From NCBI RefSeq assembly GCF_005281615.1, contig NZ_SZZM01000001.1:124272-188271 (forward strand): a DNA stretch of 64,000 nucleotides. Reading direction: 5' to 3'. The notes under the pieces were generated by a model. It had not been told where the DNA came from. It did no database searches and saw nothing but the letters and a program-made list of their open reading frames with translations. This document shows, piece by piece, positions 44,588 to 52,619 of this stretch. The position numbers and the translations under genes were made by a program. Every line of letters starts with the position of its first letter. Position 1 is the first letter of the stretch. The stretch is from Rhodoligotrophos defluvii (GTDB lineage Bacteria; Pseudomonadota; Alphaproteobacteria; Rhizobiales; Im1).

Positions 44588-45228
44588 ATGAGCTGTCAAA
44601 GGTCGAGACAGATGAAGAATCCGATCATCGCCGCCATCGAAAGCCGCGTCTCCGCAAACCTGTTCGATGCCGAAAGGGCGCTCAGCGATGAGCACATCGA
44701 GGAGCTTACAAGGCTCGCCACGCGCGCGCCCACTGCCTACAATCTCCAGAACTGGCGCTTCATCGCCGTCAGAACGCCTGAGGCGAAAGCGCGCCTTCAG
44801 GCCGCCGCTTATGGGCAGGCCAAGGTGGCGAGGCCGCAGTCACCTATATCGTCTGCGGAAAGCTGCCCTCGCACACGGTCATGAAAGAGCGCCTCAGGCC
44901 CTCCGTTGAAGCGGGCTTCATGCCGGCCGAAATGGTCGCCGCCTGGACGCAGGCTGTGGAAAACACCTATAGCGGCAATCCGGAAAAACAGCGTGACGAG
45001 GCCGTTCGCACGGCAACGCTCGGCGCCGCCTTTCTGATGTTCGCGGCGGAAGCCTACGGACTTGCTACCGGGCCGATGGTCGGTTTCGAGCCGACGGCCG
45101 TCGCGCGCCAATTCAGCCTTGCCGCCGACGAGATCCCGGTGATGCTGGTCGCGGTGGGATACGCCCGCGAAGGCAATTGGCCGCAAAAGCCGAGACTGCC
45201 GGTTCCCCGCGTCCTGGAGAGCATCTGA
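44588..45228 (+). pseudogene. Nitroreductase-family gene with a single-base frameshift
   Basis: The first part (44588 to about 44830) gives ESRVSANLFDAERALSDEHI, APTAYNLQNWRF and AAYGQAKVA; the continuation is in the next frame (AAVTYIVCGKLPSHTVMKERL and on to VPRVLESI at 45228). Joining the two gives a complete nitroreductase/FMN-dependent protein of about 210 residues. At 44825-44832 the bases GTGGCGAGGCC would code correctly if one G were inserted. The frame breaks with the TGA at 44882-44884, and the following start is an ATG at 44881. It is either a recent pseudogene or a sequencing error. Start 44588 or 44612. Confidence 0.8.
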
Positions 45229-45320
45229 GCCGGCCGCCGTTCCGGTATTGCTTATCCATCATACATTCACTGACGGCAACAGGCCTGACAAAGTCGCGCG
45301 TCCGTTGAAGGAGAAGGAAA

Positions 45321-46274
45321 GTGAAGAACAGTAGTGCAACGGGCGCGCATCTGGGAATGCTGTTATGGGCCTTGATCGTCGGCGCGTCCTTTCCGGTCGT
45401 CGGCCTCCTGAGCGAAGGACTGCCGCCGCTGCTTCTGACGGCGATGCGCTTTGCGATCGCAGCACTTGCGATGCTGCCGATGGCATGGCGCGCGGGGCCG
45501 GCGGTGCCGAACCTTCGGGGCATGCTGCTTTACGCAATCATGGGACTGTGCCTCGCCGGATTCTTCGGTGTCATGTTCTGGGCAGCCCATCGGGTGAGCG
45601 CGCTTTCCATGGCGGCTCTGTTCGTTTCCATGCCGCTGCTGGCTTACGGCCTTGGACGGGTTTTTGGTCTGGAAGCGCGCACCCATCGCCTGCCGGCCAT
45701 CCTCGCACTGGGGGCGGTCGGGGCTCTGGCGCTGGCGCTTGCCCAGAGCGGTGGCGATCTGCGGGGATTGCAGTTCGGCTGGAGCGAGGGTGCCTTCTTC
45801 CTGGGGTGCATCGCGTCGGCGCTTTATCCGGTCCTGTCCAAATGGGGGTTGGCGCGGGGCGTTCTGTCGCGCGACGCGGCCGTGCGTACCTTCTGGAGCC
45901 TGGGTTTAGGCGGCGTTCTGATCGCCATTGCCGGGTTTGTCGCCGAGCCGGTTGCCGCGATGTCGCGAATGAGCTTTGGAGACGTGTTGCTGGTTGCCTA
46001 TCTCGGTATCTTTTCGAGTGGTGCGACCTTTTGGCTGATGCAGCGTGCGACCGGCGCGCTCACACCGGGTGCGGTGACAGCGTACAGCTATCTCGTCCCG
46101 TTCGTCTCGATGCTGGTGCTGTTCGTGACCCGCCCGGACCTCATCGGTTGGCAGTGGCTTCCGGGCAGCCTGCTCGTGGTCACGGCGATTGCCCTGCTCT
46201 TTCGCGGTAAAGCGGGCCAGCCCGCAGCCCCTGCGCCAGGTGGCGAGGGAACGCTCCGAATGCCGCTAAGATAG
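45321..46274 (+). CDS. EamA/DMT-family transporter
   Basis: 317 residues, ten membrane segments in two EamA repeats: LLWALIVGASFPVVGLLSEGLPPLLLTAMRF in the first and FGDVLLVAYLGIFSSGATFWLMQRATGALTPGAVTAYSYLVPFVSMLV in the second (landmarks near 13-45 and 220-265). EamA proteins export amino acids, metabolites or drugs. Start is GTG at 45321 with GAAGGAGAAGG upstream. It lies 92 bp downstream of the broken nitroreductase and may be under the same LysR regulator. The C-terminal tail is Pro/Ala-rich. Confidence 0.9.
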   Translation: MKNSSATGAHLGMLLWALIVGASFPVVGLLSEGLPPLLLTAMRFAIAALAMLPMAWRAGPAVPNLRGMLLYAIMGLCLAGFFGVMFWAAHRVSALSMAALFVSMPLLAYGLGRVFGLEARTHRLPAILALGAVGALALALAQSGGDLRGLQFGWSEGAFFLGCIASALYPVLSKWGLARGVLSRDAAVRTFWSLGLGGVLIAIAGFVAEPVAAMSRMSFGDVLLVAYLGIFSSGATFWLMQRATGALTPGAVTAYSYLVPFVSMLVLFVTRPDLIGWQWLPGSLLVVTAIALLFRGKAGQPAAPAPGGEGTLRMPLR

Positions 46275-46669
46275 CGCCATCCATGTCGTTCAGCACCGCT
46301 GAAGAGCCGCCCCGAGGATCGGAAAGGACGCCGGAAGTCTCGCTGCCTGAGCTCTACGACTTCGGGTGAGGTCGATAGGCCGAAATGGACAGGTATTCTG
46401 TCGTGGAGCCTCCTCCCTTTCACCTTCGGCGGGTCTCATCACAGTGTAAAATAGGAATAAACACAGGACCCCGTAGTGATAACGATCAACCAGCGTCGTC
46501 CCGCTCGAACTCGACGGGCGTAATATCACCTATCTCTTTGATGGCCGTGTCCCGCCTTAAGCTTCACCAGGGCCGCGGCTCCTCCACACGCACGGGCGCC
46601 GCTTCCCACCAGTATGGCGTCGTTTTCACCTCGAACTCCCAGAGACAATTGGTGCTTCTGCCCAGATGG
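46275..46669. other. Intergenic region with a possible gene remnant
   Basis: 395 bp between the EamA gene and the end of the MFS gene. The minus strand at 46564-46629 encodes VKTTPYWWEAAP plus nine residues before a stop, which looks like the N-terminus of FAD-dependent DadA/PuuB-like oxidoreductases. Nothing else is convincing; the remainder is without a supported open frame or RNA. The piece may be the relic of a gene once belonging to the hydantoinase operon. Confidence 0.4.
46564..46629 (-). pseudogene. Possible N-terminal remnant of a FAD-dependent oxidoreductase
   Basis: The 21-codon frame from GTG 46629 to TGA at 46564 gives VKTTPYWWEAAPVRVEEPRP then W. The TPYWWEAAP wording recalls the start of DAO-type oxidoreductases. 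No FAD motif follows. It sits directly downstream of the MFS gene on the same strand, so it could be a deleted last gene of the operon. Low certainty. Confidence 0.3.
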
Positions 46670-47878
46670 TCATCTTGGCTCTCTCCGGATGCTCCAAAGG
46701 AAGCATAGGACCTGCAAGGAGAGGAGCGCAGAAAACGTCATGGTATAGGCTTCCGAAGAATGCACGCTGGTCCGCCCTCCGTCCCAAAACTCAAGGCCAA
46801 TGCCGATTCCGTATTGAAGGGCGAAGGTCGCAAGAATAACAAAGGTATTCATGAACGTATTGGACCGCCCCGCATAGACGATTGGAAATGTCTGGGCAAC
46901 CAATGCATAGGACAGGGTCACGACGTTGTAGGTTAGGCAAAGGCCGATCCAGAAGACCACGGCAATGGAGACCGGGCCGAAGATGATGCCTGCCTGCGCC
47001 ATTATGAACAGCGCGGCGCATCCCAGAACAACATGACGGAGCCGGAGGCCGAAGCGCTTCAGCAAAACCGTGACGAGACCGCCTGCCACCGATCCGATCG
47101 TCAGGGCGACGGCCATGCCGGCCAGGTTGAAGGCAACCGCCGCACGGTCGAGCCCGGCAATGTCCCGGAACCAGGATGCCGCCCAAAGGCCCTGCAGCGC
47201 AGTGCCGGTCGCAAAGCAGATCGCCGTCAATGGCAAGTAGCGCCACATCACGCTGCTCGCGGCGACCACCTGCAAGCCGCGGACCTGATCGGTCCATCGC
47301 GGGGACGAGCCAGTTCCTTTCGGCATCGGCGTGAGCACCGCGATGCCGAGCCCGACGAGCAATGTCACCGCGGCGATCAGCGCGAAGAGGCCGCGCCAGT
47401 CTACGAATTCCAGCGCCGCCTCAACCGGCGCCGTCGACGCGAGCACACCGAGCCCGCCGATCGCCAGATAGCATGCGTTCGCCAGCGGCAATCTGGCAGG
47501 AGGCAGCCACAGGGCCGCGACCTGGAACGCGGACATTAGGCTGCCGCCGAGACCGATGCCGATGAGCGCCCGCGCGATGGTCAGCAGCATCAGGCCATCC
47601 GCCATCGCGAATAGCGCAATGCCGAGCGCGGCAACCGCCAGCAGCGCGCTCTGAACGATCTTCGGGCCGTAGGTGTCGAGGAAGACCCCGATCGGCACCT
47701 GCATCAGGCCCATGCCAAGAAAATAGCCTGCGGTGAGAAGACCCAAGCCCGCGGCATCGATGCCGAGCTCCGCGACCAGGTCAGGCGCGATGATCGCGTT
47801 GACCGAGCGGAAGAAGAGAGACAGGAAATAGCTCAACCCGAAGATCGCCAGGACGAGTGCAAGGCGCTGCGCCGTCAT
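46670..47878 (-). CDS. MFS transporter
   Basis: 402 residues with 12 membrane segments. MFS loop 2-3 motif near LLTAGYFLGMGLMQVPIGVFLDTYGPK and the family ARALIGIGLGGSLMSAF are visible; the C-terminal half ends LQVLCFLWSIRREPR. It resembles the group with a fungal-like nitrate or sugar-acid subclass only in general terms, so the substrate is unknown. The start at 47878 (MTAQRLAL) has AGGGG upstream; a start at 47908 (MKDERR) overlaps the TRAP stop by ATGA and is a real alternative. Last intact gene of the hydantoinase-TRAP operon. Confidence 0.9.
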   Translation of the reverse strand: MTAQRLALVLAIFGLSYFLSLFFRSVNAIIAPDLVAELGIDAAGLGLLTAGYFLGMGLMQVPIGVFLDTYGPKIVQSALLAVAALGIALFAMADGLMLLTIARALIGIGLGGSLMSAFQVAALWLPPARLPLANACYLAIGGLGVLASTAPVEAALEFVDWRGLFALIAAVTLLVGLGIAVLTPMPKGTGSSPRWTDQVRGLQVVAASSVMWRYLPLTAICFATGTALQGLWAASWFRDIAGLDRAAVAFNLAGMAVALTIGSVAGGLVTVLLKRFGLRLRHVVLGCAALFIMAQAGIIFGPVSIAVVFWIGLCLTYNVVTLSYALVAQTFPIVYAGRSNTFMNTFVILATFALQYGIGIGLEFWDGGRTSVHSSEAYTMTFSALLSLQVLCFLWSIRREPR

Positions 47879-47907
47879 GGCCCCTGATCCTCGGCGCTCG
47901 TCCTTCA

Positions 47908-49200
47908 TCAATTCATCTGGCTGGGGAGAAAGAGGGCAATCTGCGGGAATATCGTGAGGATCGCGACCCCAGCAAGGAGCAGCAACCAGTATGGCACCGA
48001 TGCTCGCGCAGCTTCGAGGAGGGTGACCTTGTTGCCGGTGATGCCGGTCAAAACGTAGAGATTCATTCCGACGGGCGGCGTCAGCATGCCGATCTCGATG
48101 AGAATGGTGATCACGACGCCAAGCCAAATGGGGTCGAAGCCTATGCCTGTCATGACCGGAAAGACGATGGGCAAGGTCATCAGCATCAGCGAGATGCCGT
48201 CGAAAAAACATCCGAGCACCAAGTAGAAGACGACCACAGCCAGCAGCACCTGGATCGGCGTGAGCGACATCGACTGGATCCAGCTCAGCACCTCATAAGG
48301 CACGCCGAGAATGCTGATGGCCTGCGCCAGGACCAAGGCGCCCAGCATCACGATGCCGATTGCGACGAAAACCTGGACGGAGTCGACGAAAGCGCGCCAC
48401 AGCTTGCGCAGGTTGAGCTCGCCCCAGGCAAATCCAAGGACAACTGCCGCCGCAACGCCGAGGCCCGCCGCCTCAGTGGGCGTTGCAAGGCCGAGATAGA
48501 TCGTCCCGAGCACCGCGAAGACGAGGAATGCCAGAGGCCATATCGCGGCAAGTCCATACAGGGCGGCGCGGACGCCGACACGTTCGCCGCCTTGGGGCAC
48601 GACACCGGGATTTCGGCGTGCGATGACAATGATCAACAGCATCATCATCACCGCCAGCATGATGCCCGGCACGAGCCCAGCCAGAAACAACCGCCCAATG
48701 GAGACCTGTTGCGTCGCGCCATAGATGAGCAGCGACAGGCTTGGCGGGATCAGGAGACCGAGTGTGCCGCCGGCAGCGAGCGTTCCAACCACGGTGGCGG
48801 GATTGTAGCCGCGCTTCTCGAGCTCCGGATAGGCAACCGAGCCGACCGCCGCAGCGGTTGCCGTGCTCGCGCCGGAGACCGCGCCGAACATGGCGCTGAC
48901 GGCGATATTGGTGTGCAGCAGCTTGCCGGGCACGCGGGTGAAGAGCGGCGAGATCGCGGAGTACAAGCGGGTGCTGACCCCGCTCACCAGCATGATCTCG
49001 CCCATGAAGATGAACAGCGGGACGGCGCTCAGGGTGAATTCGTTGAAGACATTCCAAACCGCCGTGACCGCGAGATCGGTCGCGCCACCAACCTCGAAAT
49101 AAAGGATGGCGAGACCTGTGAGGGCAAGCCCAAGGCCGATGGGAACGCCCGTGATGCCGGTGATTACGAAACCGGCGAGAATGATGAGCCACACCATCAA
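47908..49200 (-). CDS. TRAP transporter large permease (DctM-like)
   Basis: 430 residues with about 12 membrane segments. The typical DctM features are GLALTGLAILYFEVGGATDL at the start, PLFIFMGEIMLVSGV, GASTATAAAVGSVAYPELEKRGYNP, and GCFFDGISLMLMTLPIVFP. It forms the transport channel with the small permease, powered by sodium. It overlaps the small permease gene by ATGA at 49197-49200. Confidence 0.94.
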   Translation of the reverse strand: MMVWLIILAGFVITGITGVPIGLGLALTGLAILYFEVGGATDLAVTAVWNVFNEFTLSAVPLFIFMGEIMLVSGVSTRLYSAISPLFTRVPGKLLHTNIAVSAMFGAVSGASTATAAAVGSVAYPELEKRGYNPATVVGTLAAGGTLGLLIPPSLSLLIYGATQQVSIGRLFLAGLVPGIMLAVMMMLLIIVIARRNPGVVPQGGERVGVRAALYGLAAIWPLAFLVFAVLGTIYLGLATPTEAAGLGVAAAVVLGFAWGELNLRKLWRAFVDSVQVFVAIGIVMLGALVLAQAISILGVPYEVLSWIQSMSLTPIQVLLAVVVFYLVLGCFFDGISLMLMTLPIVFPVMTGIGFDPIWLGVVITILIEIGMLTPPVGMNLYVLTGITGNKVTLLEAARASVPYWLLLLAGVAILTIFPQIALFLPSQMN

Positions 49201-49742
49201 TCGGCCCCCGGATGGTCAACCCCGTCGGGGGAGGCCGATAGCGGAGACGGCACGATCATGCGAATGAGACCGGCCAGCCCGGCCAGGGCGCAGGAGATCG
49301 GCAGAACCGCGGTCCACGGCCAAAGGAGCAGCCGGCTCCCGGCACTGCGCGTTTCAAGCGCGATCGCCGTGTTCATGTAGTCGAGGGTCAAATAGCCGAA
49401 CCATACGCAGAAGACGACGAGGAGCCCGTTGGCCACGCGATCCATCAGCGAACGCAAGGGCGGGGGCAGCAGGTCGGGAAGGATCGTCACGCGAATATGC
49501 TTCTCGCGCAGGGTGCAGGCTGGAAACCCCACAAAGATCATGGTGATGAACAGGAGCCCGACGATCTCCTCGGTGAAGGCGAAGGGCGCGCCGACCAGGT
49601 AGCGCATGGTGGAGGCGAGCACGACGAACACCGCCATCGCCATCGCGACCAGCGCAGCCGCCGCTGAGAGCAGGCTTGCGACGCGATCTGCCCAGTGGAC
49701 GACCCTCCCCACGACGTCACCCCCCATTGCAAAGATACGCAT
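49197..49742 (-). CDS. TRAP transporter small permease (DctQ-like)
   Basis: 181 residues with four membrane segments: VASLLSAAAALVAMAMAVFVVLASTMRYLVG, followed by FTEEIVGLLFITMIFVGFPAC, where the family motif EE is placed, and two more in the second half. Starts are MRIFAMGG (49742) or MGGDVV (49727); neither has a clear Shine-Dalgarno. It precedes dctM by ATGA overlap and follows the binding protein gene by 57 bp. Confidence 0.9.
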   Translation of the reverse strand: MRIFAMGGDVVGRVVHWADRVASLLSAAAALVAMAMAVFVVLASTMRYLVGAPFAFTEEIVGLLFITMIFVGFPACTLREKHIRVTILPDLLPPPLRSLMDRVANGLLVVFCVWFGYLTLDYMNTAIALETRSAGSRLLLWPWTAVLPISCALAGLAGLIRMIVPSPLSASPDGVDHPGAD

Positions 49743-49799
49743 TCGATGGTGGCTACGACTGCCGCCGCGCCGAGGCGGCAGTCACAGCCATGGCTGTTG

Positions 49800-50840
49800 T
49801 CACTCGACCACTTTGCGAAGAACTTCGTAGTTCTCCTGTGCTGTCTTGCCGGCCGACATGGAGAGATCGTGCCAGGTCTCGCGCGCGGCCTTCGTGAAGG
49901 ATGCCTGGTCCGCCTCAGGGAAGGGTTCGATGAGTGTGCCGCCACCTTCCTGATAGATCTTGAGCGCTTTCTCGTCGTTCTCACCGCTCAGATAGGACGC
50001 GAAGGACGCTTCCTGGGCGGCTTTCGCCTCTTCCTCCAATACCTTCTGAAGGTCTGGCGAAAGCGCATCGAAGGACGATTGTGCCGCAAGCAGGTTCAGG
50101 GGGTGAAGAACATAGGGAAAGAGGTAACTGGCATAGGGCGCGACCTCCTGCAGGGAAACCGTGACCGCAAGGCCGATGGGATAGACCGCGCAGTCGACGA
50201 CGCCTGTCTGCATGGCGACATAGAGATCGTTCTGCCCGATGATCTGTGCGGAGACGCCGAGCTTCTTGAAGACGTCCACATGGAACTGCTCCCAGACGCG
50301 GAGCTTCTTGCCGCGCAGCTGCTCGAGGCTGTGGATCGGCTCCTTGCACAGGATATGCGTGTCGCGCACCGCGTGTCCGATGAAGCCCAGCAGCTTTATG
50401 CCGACGTCGTCGTACGTCTTGCCGTAAATGTTGGCCAGTTGCGGCAGAATTTCCTTGAGCGTTTCGGGCTGGGAGATTACGCCCGGCGGCAGGATATAGG
50501 CGTATTCCGGCCGGTCTCGCGTCAGATAACCCGGATAGAGCCCGGCAGCCTGAATGATCGAGCCGCGCGGCAGGATGCGCAGGATGTCGGCATCCTTGAT
50601 CCCTAAGCTGCCACTGGCAAACAGCTTGATGTTGAGCCTGTCGCCGGCACGCTCGTTCACCCGGTCCACAAACGCCTGATAGGCCTGCGCTTCCGGACGC
50701 GCCGGCACCCAGACCATGTGCATTTTCCAGTCTGTCTCAGCGGCCTGGGCCGTAGGCGCCTCGGGCCCTATCCCCATCGCGGCGGAGATCAGTGCCGCCG
50801 CCCCTAAAATCGATCCCACGATCACTCTGCGTAGTGGCAT
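49800..50840 (-). CDS. TRAP transporter substrate-binding protein (DctP family)
   Basis: 346 residues. Signal peptide about 1-33 ending TAQAAETDW. DctP motifs: GSLGIKDADILRILPRGSI, EQLRGKKLRVWEQFHVDVF near the family Arg, and GVVDCAVYPIG. DctP proteins bind carboxylates or amino-acid-like compounds through the Arg. GGAGGAGGA precedes ATG 50840, which is preferred over 50855. It is 83 bp downstream of hyuB, and belongs to the operon. A carboxylate made or used by the hydantoinase is a plausible ligand. Confidence 0.92.
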   Translation of the reverse strand: MPLRRVIVGSILGAAALISAAMGIGPEAPTAQAAETDWKMHMVWVPARPEAQAYQAFVDRVNERAGDRLNIKLFASGSLGIKDADILRILPRGSIIQAAGLYPGYLTRDRPEYAYILPPGVISQPETLKEILPQLANIYGKTYDDVGIKLLGFIGHAVRDTHILCKEPIHSLEQLRGKKLRVWEQFHVDVFKKLGVSAQIIGQNDLYVAMQTGVVDCAVYPIGLAVTVSLQEVAPYASYLFPYVLHPLNLLAAQSSFDALSPDLQKVLEEEAKAAQEASFASYLSGENDEKALKIYQEGGGTLIEPFPEADQASFTKAARETWHDLSMSAGKTAQENYEVLRKVVE

Positions 50841-50896
50841 GTCTTCCTCCTCCACCTTTTGTTGGTTCCCTCTCGGGCGGTAAGCCGTTCCGAAAG

Positions 50897-50926
50897 CCGG
50901 TATCCACTTTTCGGGATCATGCTCTA
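50897..50926. repeat. Dispersed rhizobial intergenic element, copy 2
   Basis: On the minus strand it reads TAGAGCATGATCCCGAAAAG followed by TGGATACCGG, a variant of the element at 25331-25374. Its TAG is again the stop codon of a gene (hyuB). Confidence 0.65.
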
Positions 50927-52609
50927 GCCCTCGCTCACCCCATAAAGCTCCCGAGCTGCCTCGCGGCTCACCTTGCCATTTGCAATATCCTGCTCGACGC
51001 GCGCCTTGTCCCGTTCCTTCGGATCACCGAAGCCGCCGGCGCCGGCCGTCTCGATGAGCACGCGATCGCCAGGAAAAAGGCGGCAAACGAGCTTCGAAGG
51101 CACAATCTCGACCTCGCCGCTGGCGCGGTAGATGGTCGTCCGCGCCATCATGCCCGGCAGGCCGCCTTCCGCGCCCGAAGCAGCACAAAAATGGCGCTCC
51201 CCGCGATGGGTGAAGACCACCTCGCCGTCGAGAACCTCGTATTCGCGCTCAATCCCCAGGCCGCCCCGGAAACGTCCCGCTCCGCCGGAGTCGCGGCGCA
51301 GGATGGTCTTGTTGATGCGGATCGGCGCATCGCGCTCGAAAGCCTCCACGGGCAGGTTCATGCAGTTGGTGGCGTCTGTCTCCACCACGTCCACCCCGTC
51401 GCTGTTCGGCCCCGCGCCGCTGCCCCCGGCAATCAGCTCGCCAACCACATAGCGCTTTCCATCCTTCCAGGTTCCGCCGAACATGAGCGCCAGCATCTCT
51501 CCGGCGGCATCCGCGCCGATCACCTCCGGCATGATCTCGCGCAGCGCCCCGAGGATTGCGCCTGTCGCCCGCTTTATCGTGGCGGTGCGCGAGTTCACGG
51601 GCGCCGGTTCCTTGGGGTTGAGGATGCTGCCTTCCGGCAGGTTCAGCTCGACCGGTCGAAAACAGCCGCCATTCGTCGGGATGTGCTGCCCGGTGATGGT
51701 CCGCAACGCAAAGTAGGCCGCGGCCTGGCTGCCGGACGGCACCACGTTGAACGGCCCGCGGACCTGGGCGCTGGTCCCGGTGAAGTCGCACAGGAACGTG
51801 CCGTCCTTGATGGTCACGGCCACCTCGATGCGGATGCGCTTATCGAGGTCGATGCCGTCATTGTCGTTGAAATCCACGTAGCGGTAGGTCCCCTCGGGAA
51901 TGGCCCGCAAGGCCTCCCGGGTCATCTGTTCGGAGCGGTCGAGGAGATCGGCGAAAATCGACAGCAGCATGTTGCTGCCGTAGGTTTCCGCGACCTCGGC
52001 GACTCGCCGGGCCCCCACCGAGCACGCTGAGACCTGGGCGTGGATATCCCCCATGAAGACGTCCGGTATACGGCTGTTCAGCCGCAGGATCCTGACGACC
52101 GTCTCGTTGAAATCGTGCGGGCCGTCGCGGAATTTCAAGGGTGGCAGGCGCAGCCCCTCCTGATGGATCTCCGTGGCGTTCGTCGGGATGGACCCCGGTG
52201 CCATGCCGCCGACATCCTGATGGTGGGTCATGGTCGCTGCGAAGGCGATGGGCCGGCCGTCGGCGAAGATCGGCATCACCAGGGCAATATCGGGAAGATG
52301 CGTGCCGCCGAGATAGGGGTCGTTCATCAGATAGATGTCGCCCTCTTTCATGGTGGAGGGCGGGAACTCCGCGATGATCCGCCGAACCACGGGGATCATC
52401 GTGGCGAGATGAATCGGAATGGCGATCGCCTGGGCCAGAGACTCGCCCTCAAGGGTGAACAGGCTCGCCGAGGCGTCGAGCCCCTCGCGCACGATCGGCG
52501 AGAAGGATGAACGCAGCAGCGTCGATTCCATCTCATTGGCGATCCCGTCCAGCTTGTTGCGAACGACCTCGACGGTGATCGGATCGAGTTGGTGATGATG
52601 TTTGAGCAT
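50924..52609 (-). CDS. Hydantoinase B / oxoprolinase family protein (HyuB-like)
   Basis: 561 residues. The N-terminus ITVEVVRNKLDGIANEMESTLLRSSFSPIVREG (landmark) is diagnostic, then DIYLMNDPYLGGTHLPDI and GGFGDPKERD at the end. HyuB is the large subunit of ATP-dependent N-methylhydantoinases, oxoprolinases and acetone/acetophenone carboxylases. Together with HyuA it forms the enzyme; the ring-opening of a hydantoin or 5-oxoproline, or carboxylation, are all possible. Start at 52609 with GAGAGA upstream, 10 bp after the end of hyuA. Stop is TAG from the dispersed element. Confidence 0.93.
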   Translation of the reverse strand: MLKHHHQLDPITVEVVRNKLDGIANEMESTLLRSSFSPIVREGLDASASLFTLEGESLAQAIAIPIHLATMIPVVRRIIAEFPPSTMKEGDIYLMNDPYLGGTHLPDIALVMPIFADGRPIAFAATMTHHQDVGGMAPGSIPTNATEIHQEGLRLPPLKFRDGPHDFNETVVRILRLNSRIPDVFMGDIHAQVSACSVGARRVAEVAETYGSNMLLSIFADLLDRSEQMTREALRAIPEGTYRYVDFNDNDGIDLDKRIRIEVAVTIKDGTFLCDFTGTSAQVRGPFNVVPSGSQAAAYFALRTITGQHIPTNGGCFRPVELNLPEGSILNPKEPAPVNSRTATIKRATGAILGALREIMPEVIGADAAGEMLALMFGGTWKDGKRYVVGELIAGGSGAGPNSDGVDVVETDATNCMNLPVEAFERDAPIRINKTILRRDSGGAGRFRGGLGIEREYEVLDGEVVFTHRGERHFCAASGAEGGLPGMMARTTIYRASGEVEIVPSKLVCRLFPGDRVLIETAGAGGFGDPKERDKARVEQDIANGKVSREAARELYGVSEG

Positions 52610-52619
52610 CCCGTATCTC

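Noticed and set aside
46500-46600. IS transposase fragment
   Set aside because: A short frame (ITPVEFERDDAG) recalls the end of IS3-type transposases, but it is too short and no inverted repeats flank it.
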